Assembly: GCF_014467015.1 (NCBI RefSeq) | Contig: NZ_CP058559.1 | Location: forward strand, 3,038,001-3,102,000 | DNA: 64,000 nucleotides | From: Alkalicella caledoniensis | GTDB lineage: Bacteria > Bacillota > Proteinivoracia > Proteinivoracales > Proteinivoracaceae | Reading direction: 5' to 3' | Shown: positions 27,615 through 35,805 of the stretch, in pieces | Layout of the letters: each line of letters opens with the position of its first letter | How positions within the stretch are numbered: the stretch's first letter is position 1 | Program-made: the position numbers and the translations under genes | The notes under the pieces: generated by a model | Databases searched by the model: none | Seen by the model: only the letters and a program-made list of their open reading frames with translations | Told to the model about the DNA's origin: nothing

Positions 27615-28334
27615 ATGAGGGATTATTTACTTATTGCAAATAATAAGGTGTTTTTTATTTGTGGGGCTATTTTGGTATTATTTATTACTTTTCAATCTCT
27701 TGTTTATTTGAGACTTGCATTTAAAGAAGGTAAGAGGATTGGTTTAACAAAGGAAAAGATGATAAAAGCTTTTCGAACAGGAGTTATATCAACCATAGTA
27801 CCTACTTTAGCTGTGATAGTGGCATTGATTACTATGACACCTATTTTAGGAATCCCCATTCCATGGATGAGACTTTCAATTATTGGGTCTGCTCCATATG
27901 AAATCATGGCTGCAGGTGTTGGGGCTAAATCCATGGGTATAGATACCTTAGGGGGAGCCGAATATACAGCAGAAGTTTTCGCTTCATCCATATGGATTAT
28001 GTGTGTTGGGTCCATATGGGCTGTGTTGATAGTAACCTTTTTATTAAAGAAAATAAAGGTTAGATATTCTAGAAATGTGGAAACAGATACAAGATGGAGG
28101 ACTACCTTAATGAATGCAGCCTTTTTAGGAGTGTTTGCAATTTTTATGGCAGACCCCATAACTACAGGAGGTTTACCCTTAGGTACAATGTTGTCTGGTG
28201 CTAGTATTATGACATTTTTTGCTCTTTTAATAATAAGGTATAAACAGAAGTGGTTAAAGGAATTTGCCCTAGCTTTTAGTATGGTAGGGGCTATGCTATT
28301 TAGCATCTTATTTACAAATTTTTTTAAATTATAG
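27615..28334 (+). CDS. DUF5058 family membrane protein
   Basis: 239 residues. ATG 27615 is chosen because GGGAGG lies just before it; a longer frame from 27579 would begin upstream of that SD. About six membrane helices are visible, with the conserved YLRLAFKEGKRIGLTKEKM loop, STIVPTLAVIVALITMTPIL, then IPWMRLSIIGSAPYEIMAAG and a late FMADPITTGGLPLGTM. This matches the DUF5058 family as I know it; no transport activity is established. It is the first gene of an operon with a second membrane protein, a CapA-like protein and a TetR regulator. Confidence 0.75.
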   Translation: MRDYLLIANNKVFFICGAILVLFITFQSLVYLRLAFKEGKRIGLTKEKMIKAFRTGVISTIVPTLAVIVALITMTPILGIPIPWMRLSIIGSAPYEIMAAGVGAKSMGIDTLGGAEYTAEVFASSIWIMCVGSIWAVLIVTFLLKKIKVRYSRNVETDTRWRTTLMNAAFLGVFAIFMADPITTGGLPLGTMLSGASIMTFFALLIIRYKQKWLKEFALAFSMVGAMLFSILFTNFFKL

Positions 28335-28424
28335 GAATCTATATATCTACTAGATTAGGATGTAGGTTTAGGAGAGATTTAGTTAAAGGAGCACCTAATG
28401 TGCTACTTTAGGAGGGGCCAAAAG

Positions 28425-29114
28425 ATGAATATATCAACAAATAACAAAATACAACTAGTAGAAAGTGAATATGATAAGAAGGTACATCTTATAGGTAGGG
28501 TTACCTTAGTAGCTGGACTTTTACTTTCTTTTTTGCCACCAATTATTCTTTGGTTAGTCTATGGCATTGTACCTCCGCTGAATAATTTGATAAACGGTAT
28601 TATCAGTATCTCATCGGTTATGATAGCCGTTTCAATTGTGGAAGTATTGACCTTTTCGCCCATACTGGGTTCATCTGCCATGTACATGTCCTATCTCACA
28701 GGAAATATTACAAACATGAAAATTCCTTGTGCTGCCATCAGCATGGAAGTTGCAGAGGTTGAGCCATCTACCCAAGAGGGGGATATTATTTCTACCATAG
28801 CCATTTCGGGGTCTGTTATTGCCAGTCAAATTATCATTCTTATAGGTGTGATCATGATTGTACCTATGGCTGCAAGGTTGGATAATCCGTCGATTCAGCC
28901 AGCCTTTGAACAGATTTTACCAGCACTTTTTGGTTCCATAGGAGCCTACTATATTTTAAAGGAGTGGAAGCTTGCTGTAGCCCCAATAATAGTAGCAGTT
29001 TTGCTATCTTTCATTCCAGGTATTCAAATTGCTATCACTGTACCCATTTGTGTGGGGGTATCGGTTCTAGCTGCAAAGTATTTATACAAAAAAAATATGC
29101 TAAGTTCTCAGTAG
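28425..29114 (+). CDS. Membrane protein, partner of the DUF5058 protein
   Basis: 229 residues. ATG 28425 follows AGGAGGGG; an earlier in-frame ATG at 28398 precedes that SD. About six helices are seen, with EVLTFSPILGSSAMYMSYLT, GNITNMKIPCAAISMEVAEV and IAISGSVIASQIIILIGVIM. I know no named family for it. Tight linkage with the DUF5058 gene suggests that the two membrane proteins make one transporter (inference). Confidence 0.65.
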   Translation: MNISTNNKIQLVESEYDKKVHLIGRVTLVAGLLLSFLPPIILWLVYGIVPPLNNLINGIISISSVMIAVSIVEVLTFSPILGSSAMYMSYLTGNITNMKIPCAAISMEVAEVEPSTQEGDIISTIAISGSVIASQIIILIGVIMIVPMAARLDNPSIQPAFEQILPALFGSIGAYYILKEWKLAVAPIIVAVLLSFIPGIQIAITVPICVGVSVLAAKYLYKKNMLSSQ

Positions 29115-29146
29115 TAATGGATTAAAGGTTTTGAGGGGGGAGAATT

Positions 29147-30523
29147 ATGTTTTTAAGATTTGCGTTTTTAAGAGCTTTTTTACATGTGCTAGGTTTTTTT
29201 TTAGGGGATAGGTATAATTATTCAAAACAGATCGAGGGTAATTTTAAATATATGGATACAGGGGAAAAAGTTTGGTGGGGATATAAATCAGTTGTTCGGC
29301 AAATAGAAAAAGCAGAAAAAGGTAAAGGAATTGAGGAGTATTTTGCAAATCAAGATTTAAGGTTTTACACAGGGGAAGAATTTGTCCCTAAAAACAGGGT
29401 GTTTATAACAGCTGGAGGAGATTTAAGTGCTTCTGAGATGATATTCCCTGAAAATACTGGGGATTTATGGGAAGATATTTTGGAATTTTACTTTAGTGGA
29501 GACATTGTGTGCGCAAACCTTGAAGCACCTGTTGTGCCTACAAAACCACCAGTGGGTGTGCCTGGTATGTGTTTAACTGCTCCAATGATCAACACATCGG
29601 AAAAAATGTTTGACAGATTTATATATGGTGGAAGGGGAGTAAACTTTTTTGCCACTGCCAATAACCATAGTTTAGATCAAGGGGAACAGGGGCTTTTGGA
29701 TACATTGGATTTCCTTGACGCGAGGGGATATCCCCACGTGGGAACAGCCAGGACACAAGAGGAACAAGATGATATACCCATAGTAGAGAAAAATGGTATA
29801 AAGACAGCTTTTATCTCTTATACCTATTCATTAAACGGACTTGATCCCATAGTAGGCAAAGAGTATATGACAAATGTGATTCGCTTGAATAAGCCTGATG
29901 AAGACCTTTCACTTATTCAAAGGCATGTTAAAATAGCTAGGGAAAAGGATGCCCACATAGTTGTGGCTATGCTTCACTGGAGTTTAGAGTTTGAAACATA
30001 CCCCATCGAAAATGTTATAAAAATGGGGCACAGGGTTATGGAATGTGGAGTTGATGTAATTTTAGGTGGGCATCCCCATGTTGCTCAACCCATGGAGAAA
30101 TACAGATTTTATGATCCCATCCAACAACGAGAAAAAGAAGGATTGATTATATACTCCCTAGGTGAGTTAGTTTCCCTTAATCTTTTTAGTAAAAACTCAC
30201 GGCTTGCAATGGTAGTAAAAATTGAACTAACTGAAGGGGTACAAAGGGGTAATACCCTTGTAAAAATAACAGATTTAAAGGTATTGCCCATTTATATACA
30301 TTATAAGGAGTTAGGCAAGGGTAAAAGCCAATACAAGATTTTAGACCTCATGAAAACATTGAGGAATCTTGAACAAGATAGAAATCCCCATGGATTTAGT
30401 GAGGGAGAAATTAAGGAGTTAAGAAGATTAAAGAGATTGTTTTTTGAGAAGATACTGCCCAAACATAGCTGTGGGTTAGTGGGCAATGGTAGTTTAGAAG
30501 GGGAACTCCTATGTATAGTTTAA
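29147..30523 (+). CDS. CapA-family metallophosphoesterase-like protein
   Basis: 458 residues from ATG 29147, after GGGGGGAG. The CapA/PgsA fold motifs are present: VFITAGGDLSASEMIF (metal-binding GD), IVCANLEAPVV, FATANNHSLDQGEQGLLDTL (NNH), KTAFISYTYSLNG, VVAMLHWSLEFE and VILGGHPHVAQPME (GHPH). The first residues contain a hydrophobic run (FLRFAFLRAFLHVLGFFLG), but no clear lipobox. CapA proteins are linked to poly-gamma-glutamate capsule synthesis, but no capBC genes are here; the neighbours are two membrane proteins. A phosphoesterase or hydrolase working with that transporter is an inference. Confidence 0.85.
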   Translation: MFLRFAFLRAFLHVLGFFLGDRYNYSKQIEGNFKYMDTGEKVWWGYKSVVRQIEKAEKGKGIEEYFANQDLRFYTGEEFVPKNRVFITAGGDLSASEMIFPENTGDLWEDILEFYFSGDIVCANLEAPVVPTKPPVGVPGMCLTAPMINTSEKMFDRFIYGGRGVNFFATANNHSLDQGEQGLLDTLDFLDARGYPHVGTARTQEEQDDIPIVEKNGIKTAFISYTYSLNGLDPIVGKEYMTNVIRLNKPDEDLSLIQRHVKIAREKDAHIVVAMLHWSLEFETYPIENVIKMGHRVMECGVDVILGGHPHVAQPMEKYRFYDPIQQREKEGLIIYSLGELVSLNLFSKNSRLAMVVKIELTEGVQRGNTLVKITDLKVLPIYIHYKELGKGKSQYKILDLMKTLRNLEQDRNPHGFSEGEIKELRRLKRLFFEKILPKHSCGLVGNGSLEGELLCIV

Positions 30524-30541
30524 ATAAATGAGGTGGTTTAG

Positions 30542-31099
30542 ATGAAGGATAGAATAATAGAGTCATGTGCTAAGTACATCAATATATACGGTGTTAAAAG
30601 ATTTACTGTTGATGATATTGCAAAGGATTTGGGTATCAGCAAGAGAACAATTTATAAGTACTATGACAGTAAAGATGAGATTGTAAGTGAGTTCATAAAT
30701 ACTAGCATAGAAGACAATATTAACAGTACATTAGAAGCCGTGGAAAAGGAAGAGAGTATTCTCGGGAAGATTAACGCAGCCTTAGTATCCCATCATAAGT
30801 ATGAGATACCCCTAGAAATACTGGAAGGTATTGAAAAATACTATCCCAAGGACTGGGAAAAGATTGAGGGACAGAGAAGTTTTAAGATTGACCTTGTGAG
30901 AAATCTAATAAGGGAAGGTATTGATGTAGGTGTACTGAGAAGTGACATTAACACCGAGGTTTTGAGCCTTATACTTGATAAAACAACAAGAGCTATTTTT
31001 GAATATAACTTCCTGGTGGAAAGCAATCTCAATATAAATACCGCAGTGACAGAAATAAAGAAGATATTGCTATATGGAATTTTAGCAGAAGAAAAGTAG
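30542..31099 (+). CDS. TetR/AcrR family transcriptional regulator
   Basis: 185 residues, with ATG 30542 after GAGGTGG. The N-terminal helix-turn-helix is canonical: YGVKRFTVDDIAKDLGISKR followed by TIYKYYDSKDEIVSEF. The ligand-binding C-terminal part is unassigned. It ends the DUF5058/CapA operon, 18 bases after capA-like, so it probably controls this operon or its promoter at 27466. Confidence 0.92.
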   Translation: MKDRIIESCAKYINIYGVKRFTVDDIAKDLGISKRTIYKYYDSKDEIVSEFINTSIEDNINSTLEAVEKEESILGKINAALVSHHKYEIPLEILEGIEKYYPKDWEKIEGQRSFKIDLVRNLIREGIDVGVLRSDINTEVLSLILDKTTRAIFEYNFLVESNLNINTAVTEIKKILLYGILAEEK

Positions 31100-31109
31100 T
31101 TTGTATGAT

Positions 31110-31148
31110 AAAATGCACCTTGCTTTTTAAGCAAGGTGCATTTTGTGT
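31110..31148 (+). terminator. Rho-independent terminator
   Basis: AAAATGCACCTTGC pairs perfectly with GCAAGGTGCATTTT around a 7-base loop. It ends the operon that finishes with tetR. Confidence 0.88.
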
Positions 31149-31243
31149 GTAGTCTTTTTCTTATATGTAAGAGGATTTTTTACTAAGAATGTAGAATTAG
31201 TCTTATAGTATAAAAGAGAATGTTTAAAGGATAGGTGATATAG

Positions 31244-31921
31244 ATGAATTCCATAGGTGTAAAGATTAAAGAAGCAAGGCTTGAGGCTAAGTTGACAGAA
31301 AAGCAATTGGCTAGAAAGTGTGGTGTGGCTGAGAGTTTCATAATCCAAGTTGAGTCAGGTAGAAAGGTTATAAATGAAAAAATCGCCGAGAATATCCTCA
31401 GTAAATTAGGTAAGAAGTTAGAACCTATAATCCAAGAAGATTTAAGTGAGGATAAAGCTAAACCAAAACAAACTAAGGTTCATGCTAAACCCCAAGAGCA
31501 ATTTAACCCAGTAGAACCCACTGGGCAGTGGGCAGATGCCTTGGCAAATGTTATAAAAAAATTCCCTATATATGAAGTTGATACAAACAAAGTGGTAGGA
31601 AATAAAGACCTGCCAGTCCTTGATAAAAAAGTAGAAGGATACCGATGGGATAAAGTAATGTTTGTAAAAATAACAGATGATGACCTCGGTGAGTTAAGAA
31701 TTCATAAAAACGATACTGTTATGGTCAACATAACCAATGATATTCAGAACAATGGTATATATCTGGTGGAACTCAACAACAAAAGGTTAATAAGAAGAAT
31801 AACTAAAGAATCAAGTAAAGTGACTATGACAAGAGGTTTAAAAGATGTTGAGCCCATTAGTACTCAAATGGATAAGATTAAGTTAGTTGGAAAATGTGTT
31901 AAGGTAGAGTTTCAGTTGTAG
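31244..31921 (+). CDS. XRE-family regulator with LexA/S24-like C-terminal domain
   Basis: 225 residues, with ATG 31244 after GATAGGTGA. The XRE helix-turn-helix is at about 5-62: IKEARLEAKLTEKQLARKCG, then VAESFIIQVESGRKVINEKI. A Lys/Gln-rich linker (about 70-90) follows. The C-terminal half (VMFVKITDDDLGELRIHKND, then TVMVNI and GIYLVELNNKRLIRRI) resembles an S24 peptidase fold. No clear catalytic Ser-Lys pair is seen, so auto-cleavage is unlikely. A single-gene unit; targets unknown. Confidence 0.85.
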   Translation: MNSIGVKIKEARLEAKLTEKQLARKCGVAESFIIQVESGRKVINEKIAENILSKLGKKLEPIIQEDLSEDKAKPKQTKVHAKPQEQFNPVEPTGQWADALANVIKKFPIYEVDTNKVVGNKDLPVLDKKVEGYRWDKVMFVKITDDDLGELRIHKNDTVMVNITNDIQNNGIYLVELNNKRLIRRITKESSKVTMTRGLKDVEPISTQMDKIKLVGKCVKVEFQL

Positions 31922-31929
31922 CATGAACA

Positions 31930-31985
31930 TAAAAGCCTTTAAGCCTCAAACGTATTTATACGCTGGGTTTTTGGGCTTTTTTTTA
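31930..31985 (+). terminator. Probable Rho-independent terminator
   Basis: AAAAGCC and GGCTTTT close an imperfect hairpin with a second inner stem, followed by a run of T. It ends the XRE gene. Confidence 0.65.
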
Positions 31986-32067
31986 GTTATATAGGTGGGG
32001 CGCTGAAGTTAATAAAATGTTCGCTGAAAAGAATTGATTAGTAAGCCAAAAAATGGAAACATATATC

Positions 32068-32115
32068 TGACAACAATGTTTGTCATTTTTTAAGGTAATG
32101 ACAAAGTCATTTTTT
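32068..32115 (+). promoter_or_regulatory. Pair of competing hairpins upstream of the natA-like gene
   Basis: TGACAA/TTGTCA (32068-32085) with a T6 tail and AATGAC/GTCATT (32097-32111) with a T6 tail form two adjacent terminator-like hairpins. The 3' arm of the first and 5' arm of the second can instead pair as TTTGTCATT/AATGACAAA, 9 bp. This could be an attenuator, or clustered TGACAA half-sites for a regulator. Confidence 0.4.
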
Positions 32116-32145
32116 AATTAGCATATTAAAAGAAGGGTAAAGAAC

Positions 32146-32176
32146 AAGAAATATAACAAAGTTCTTGTTTTTATTT
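32146..32176 (+). terminator. Terminator-like hairpin just before the natA-like gene
   Basis: AACAAGAA pairs with TTCTTGTT across an 11-base loop and is followed by a T-rich tail, only about 20 bases before the start codon. Together with the two hairpins upstream it suggests conditional read-through. Confidence 0.45.
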
Positions 32177-32195
32177 TAATGGGGAGGGAAGTTAA

Positions 32196-32492
32196 TTGAT
32201 AAAGGTTGAGAAAGTTAACAAGAAGTTTTATGACAAGAAAAATGGTGATTTTTATGCTTTAGATGACATCAACTTTAATGTGGAGCAAGGTGAAATTTTT
32301 GGATTGCTAGGGCCTAATGGTGCAGGTAAAACCACCATGCTCCGGATTATGGCTACAATTATGGGACAGACAGAGGGAACAGTTACTGTTAATGGGTATG
32401 ATACCGTAAAAAATCCTGAGGAAGTAAAAAAGTCTATAGGTTTTTTATCTGGCAATACAAAACTGTATAAGAAATTAACCCCTGTGGAAACC
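32196..32492 (+). pseudogene. natA-like ABC ATPase, 5' part, split by an IS element
   Basis: TTG 32196 follows GGGGAGGG. The first 99 codons encode an ABC ATPase N terminus with Walker A (LLGPNGAGKTTML) and the Q-loop region SIGFLSGNTKLYKKLTPVET. At 32493 an insertion sequence interrupts the gene, so the frame runs on for a few IS codons and stops at 32534. Codons continue exactly after the 9-base target duplication at 34191. The full protein would have been about 250 residues, of the NatA Na+-exporting ATPase type. As it stands it cannot hydrolyse ATP. Confidence 0.9.
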
Positions 32493-32506
32493 GAGGGCAC
32501 TGAAAA
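32493..32506 (+). repeat. Left terminal inverted repeat of the IS
   Basis: GAGGGCACTGAAAA, the exact reverse complement of the right end at 34177-34190. Confidence 0.92.
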
Positions 32507-32521
32507 AGTCCCTTCAAAGCG

Positions 32522-32569
32522 AAAAAAGGCATAATTCCTTAAACACTAAGGTAATTATGCTTTTTTTGC
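32522..32569 (+). terminator. Hairpin at the left end of the IS
   Basis: Arms with GCATAATT and AATTATGC and the inner CCTTA/TAAGG form a long hairpin with T7 behind it, upstream of the transposase start. Such structures often shield a transposase gene from read-through transcription (inference). Confidence 0.7.
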
Positions 32570-32608
32570 TGTATAATTGAAGTATCAATTAAGAATTGGG
32601 TGGGTGCT

Positions 32609-34060
32609 ATGATACAAAATCAACAGTCAATGATTTTAAGTCCATATATGGAGATATATAATTTGGTCGTTCCAAAGGAAAATTTACTCCGTAGAATTAA
32701 TGATCTGGTCGACTTCTCTTTTGTTTATGGTGAGCTTAAAGATAAATATTGCCATAATAACGGTAGAAATGCTATCGATCCCATTCGCATGTTTAAGTAT
32801 TTATTACTAAAAACGATTTATGACTTGTCGGATGTAGATGTGGTGGAACGCTCAAAATATGACATGTCCTTTAAGTATTTTCTAAATATGGCTCCTGAAG
32901 AGTCGGTGATAGAGCCAAGTTCTCTTACGAAATTTCGAAAACTACGCTTAGAAAATATAAACTTATTGGATATGCTTATCAATAAAACTGTTGAAATAGC
33001 CATTGAAAAGGAAATCATCAAAAGTAAATCCATTATCGTGGATGCCACCCACACAAGAGCGCGCTACAATCAAAAATCCCCCAGAGAAATTCTGATGGAT
33101 CGGTCTAAAAAGCTGAGAAAAGTTATTTATCAGATAGATGAAACTATGAAGGATAAATTTCCTACCAAAAACACAACAGATGCCTTAGAAGCTGAAATAG
33201 ACTATTGCCACAAGCTTATTGAGGTGGTTGAAAAGGAAGATGCTTTTGCTCAATATCCAAAAGTAAAGGAACAATTGAACCTTTTAAAAGAATCAGTTGC
33301 TGATGATATTGAACACTTACAAATATCTCAGGATCAAGATGCAAGAATAGGTCATAAAAGTGCCGATACATCATTTTTTGGTTACAAAACCCATATTGCC
33401 ATAAGCGAAGAAAGAATTATTACAGCTGCAACAGTTACAACCGGAGAAAAAAATGATGGGAAACAATTAGAAACACTGATAGAAAAAAGTGTAAAAGCTG
33501 GGATGAAAGTTGAAACTGTTATCGGTGATGCTGCATATTCTGAAAAAGGCAACATTGAATATACAAAAGAGAAAAAAATAAAATTAGTCGCCAAATTAAA
33601 CCCATCTGTAACACAAGGTTTCCGAAAAAAAGAAGATGAATTCGATTTTAATAAAGATGCTGGAATGTATATATGTAAGGCTGGCCATATGGCTATACGT
33701 AAAGCTCGCCAAGGGAAGAAAAAATTTTCCACTAATCAAACAGACACATACTATTTTGATATAGAAAAGTGTAAGGTATGCCATTTAAAAGAAGGGTGCT
33801 ATAAATCTGGAGCTAAAAGTAAGACCTATTCCGTAAGCATCAAATCTGACGAACATACCGAACAGGCGAAATTCCAAGAAAGTGATTACTTTAAAGAAAA
33901 ATCTAAAGAGCGCTATAAAATAGAAGCAAAAAATAGTGAATTAAAACATAGACACGGGTATGATGTTTCAAAATCCTCGGGTCTAATTGGCATGGAGATG
34001 CAGGGAGCTATGTCAATATTTACGGTAAACCTAAAAAGAATTTTAAAAATAATGGATTAA
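32609..34060 (+). CDS. IS1182-family transposase
   Basis: 483 residues. ATG 32609 follows GGGTGGG; an in-frame GTG at 32600 would use a poorer site. The N-terminal DUF772-like region contains LRRINDLVDFSFVYGELKDK and DPIRMFKYLLLKTIYDLSDV. The DDE acidic residues are probably Asp in SIIVDATHTRARYN, Asp in VIGDAAYSEKGN and Glu in YKIEAKNSELKHRHGYD. A cysteine-rich segment (CKVCHLKEGC) precedes the last motif. The gene looks intact and is probably active. Confidence 0.94.
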   Translation: MIQNQQSMILSPYMEIYNLVVPKENLLRRINDLVDFSFVYGELKDKYCHNNGRNAIDPIRMFKYLLLKTIYDLSDVDVVERSKYDMSFKYFLNMAPEESVIEPSSLTKFRKLRLENINLLDMLINKTVEIAIEKEIIKSKSIIVDATHTRARYNQKSPREILMDRSKKLRKVIYQIDETMKDKFPTKNTTDALEAEIDYCHKLIEVVEKEDAFAQYPKVKEQLNLLKESVADDIEHLQISQDQDARIGHKSADTSFFGYKTHIAISEERIITAATVTTGEKNDGKQLETLIEKSVKAGMKVETVIGDAAYSEKGNIEYTKEKKIKLVAKLNPSVTQGFRKKEDEFDFNKDAGMYICKAGHMAIRKARQGKKKFSTNQTDTYYFDIEKCKVCHLKEGCYKSGAKSKTYSVSIKSDEHTEQAKFQESDYFKEKSKERYKIEAKNSELKHRHGYDVSKSSGLIGMEMQGAMSIFTVNLKRILKIMD

Positions 34061-34092
34061 GAATAAGCGAAATAAAAAATGGCATAATCATT

Positions 34093-34141
34093 AAAAAACG
34101 ACTCTAGATTCAAATTTTGAATAGAGAGTCGTTTTTTTTTA
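34093..34141 (+). terminator. Terminator at the right end of the IS
   Basis: AAAACGACTCT and AGAGTCGTTTT, with inner ATTCAAA/TTTGAAT pairing, form a long hairpin with a run of T. It ends the transposase transcript and would also hinder transcription into the downstream permease genes. Confidence 0.85.
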
Positions 34142-34176
34142 GTACAAGTTATTCTGTTTAAATGAAATACATAAGA

Positions 34177-34190
34177 TTTTCAGTGCCCTC
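34177..34190 (-). repeat. Right terminal inverted repeat of the IS
   Basis: TTTTCAGTGCCCTC, the reverse complement of the left end, followed directly by the 9-base target duplication. Confidence 0.92.
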
Positions 34191-34658
34191 GTGGAAACCA
34201 TGCGCTTTTTTGGAGGCTTTTATGGTATAGATAAGAAGACTATGGATAGTCGTATAGAAGAGATTGTTCAAAGTCTTAACATGGGCGACTTTAAACATAG
34301 GATTATTGAAAAACTTTCAACAGGGCAGGTGCAAAAAACCTCTATTGCTAGATGTATGATCCATGATCCTAAAATATATATCCTAGATGAGCCAACACTG
34401 GGGCTAGATATACTTACGAGCCGTACAATTATTGATTTTATTAAAAACGAGAAGAAAAAAGGAAAGACTATAATTTTTTCCACCCACTATATGGAGGAGG
34501 CAGATAGCCTTTGTGATCGTATAGGCCTTATACACAATGGAAAGCTGATTCAATCAGGTACAATAGATCAGTTAAAAGAAGCAACAAACAAGACAAATAT
34601 TCGGGATATTTTCCTATATTATATTGACAAGGGAGAATGGACCCATGAAGAAAATTAA
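34191..34658 (+). pseudogene. natA-like ABC ATPase, 3' part, split by an IS element
   Basis: From the duplicated GTGGAAACC the frame continues as FFGGFYGIDKKTMDSRIEEI. It holds the ABC signature LSTGQVQKTSIARCM, Walker B YILDEPTLGLD and H-loop STHYMEEADS. Together with 32196-32492 it rebuilds a normal NatA-type ATPase. GTG 34191 could start a truncated product lacking Walker A, which would be inactive. It overlaps the permease gene by 14 bases, showing the original operon structure. Confidence 0.9.
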
Positions 34659-35805
34659 TCTAATTTTTAAAAAGGAGATAAAAGCAACCATACGAGATAA
34701 AAAAGCCTTGCTAACTATATTGCTACCCATACTTATTTACCCTGTGTTATTGATATTATTTTTTGGATTTACACAAATTACTCAATCAAGCTTTGAAGAG
34801 GCCACAAGCTTAGTGGCTGTCTTCGACGATACCCCAGAGGACTTTGTGGCAAGGCTTGAACAAGATCCTAAAATTCATTTGTTTATAATAACCCAAGAAA
34901 CAACAGATGAACAGCTAAAACAACAAGACGTTAATGCCAAGCTAACTTTCGATGAAGAACACAATACCTACATAGTGTCTTATTACTCCACAAACGACTC
35001 CAGTAATCAAGCATTAAATCGCATACAAAGAAATTTTAGGCAGTATCAAGAGGAATACAAAGATGGCATTTTAAAAGAAGCTGACATACTAGATGAGTTT
35101 GAAAGCATTGTTAGTATCCAAGAGGAGGAGATATCTGGGGATATAGGCGGAAGAATTGTAGCTATGGTGCTAGGGTTAATACTGCCCCTTATTATTGTGC
35201 TTTACGGTGTTGTTGGAACTTACACAATTTCATCTGATTTAAGTGCTGGAGAAAAAGAAAGAGAGACTTTAGAGACCATTTTCTCCGTACCAATTAAGCG
35301 CTTCGAAATAATTATTGGAAAGTTATTAGCCTGTGTAACTGTGGGGTTGCTTAGCGGTTTGGTTAACATTTTGGCTATGTTTCCATTAGTTTACGCCATT
35401 TCTTCAAGTATACCTGAGCTAAGTATCAGCATCTCTTTTCCCCTGTTTTTATATCTATTCATTATGTTAATCCCAATAATGATTTTGACCAGTGCTGCAT
35501 TTATTGGGTTAGGTATGTTTTCTAAAACCTACCAAGAATCTCAGTCTTACGGATCAATACTTTTTATTGTCTTTATGGCCCTAAGTTATATTCCACTAAT
35601 ACCAAATATTGAACTCACCCCTGTGACTGTTCTTATACCCATCACCAATGCCATGTTACTAATGAAAGAAGCCTTTTTAGGTAGTTATTCATTGATAAAC
35701 ACTTTTATGGCTTTGGGTATCAATTTAGGTATATCCTTAATTGCTGTAGTGGGGATGAACAAACTATTTCAATCAGACTGGGTTATTTTTGGAGGTGGTA
35801 ACTAA
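34645..35805 (+). CDS. NatB-like ABC transporter permease
   Basis: 386 residues. ATG 34645 has AAGGGAG before it and gives the usual MKKINLIFKKEIKATIRDKK start; an upstream in-frame start is not supported. A first helix (about 25-45) is followed by an extracytoplasmic region of about 130 residues, then five to six helices with the GEKERETLETIFSVPIKRFE cytoplasmic motif typical of NatB-type sodium exporters. It was co-translated with the ATPase and now lies downstream of the IS, so its expression is doubtful. Confidence 0.85.
   Translation: MKKINLIFKKEIKATIRDKKALLTILLPILIYPVLLILFFGFTQITQSSFEEATSLVAVFDDTPEDFVARLEQDPKIHLFIITQETTDEQLKQQDVNAKLTFDEEHNTYIVSYYSTNDSSNQALNRIQRNFRQYQEEYKDGILKEADILDEFESIVSIQEEEISGDIGGRIVAMVLGLILPLIIVLYGVVGTYTISSDLSAGEKERETLETIFSVPIKRFEIIIGKLLACVTVGLLSGLVNILAMFPLVYAISSSIPELSISISFPLFLYLFIMLIPIMILTSAAFIGLGMFSKTYQESQSYGSILFIVFMALSYIPLIPNIELTPVTVLIPITNAMLLMKEAFLGSYSLINTFMALGINLGISLIAVVGMNKLFQSDWVIFGGGN

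Larger units (their letters stand above)
32493..34190 (+). mobile_element. IS1182-family insertion sequence, complete
   Basis: 1698 bp bounded by perfect 14-base inverted repeats, GAGGGCACTGAAAA on the left and TTTTCAGTGCCCTC on the right. Both sides carry a 9-base duplication, GTGGAAACC (32484-32492 and 34191-34199). It holds one transposase gene, an internal hairpin upstream of it and a terminator behind it. Clean ends, perfect repeats and an intact transposase indicate a recent insertion. Confidence 0.92.
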
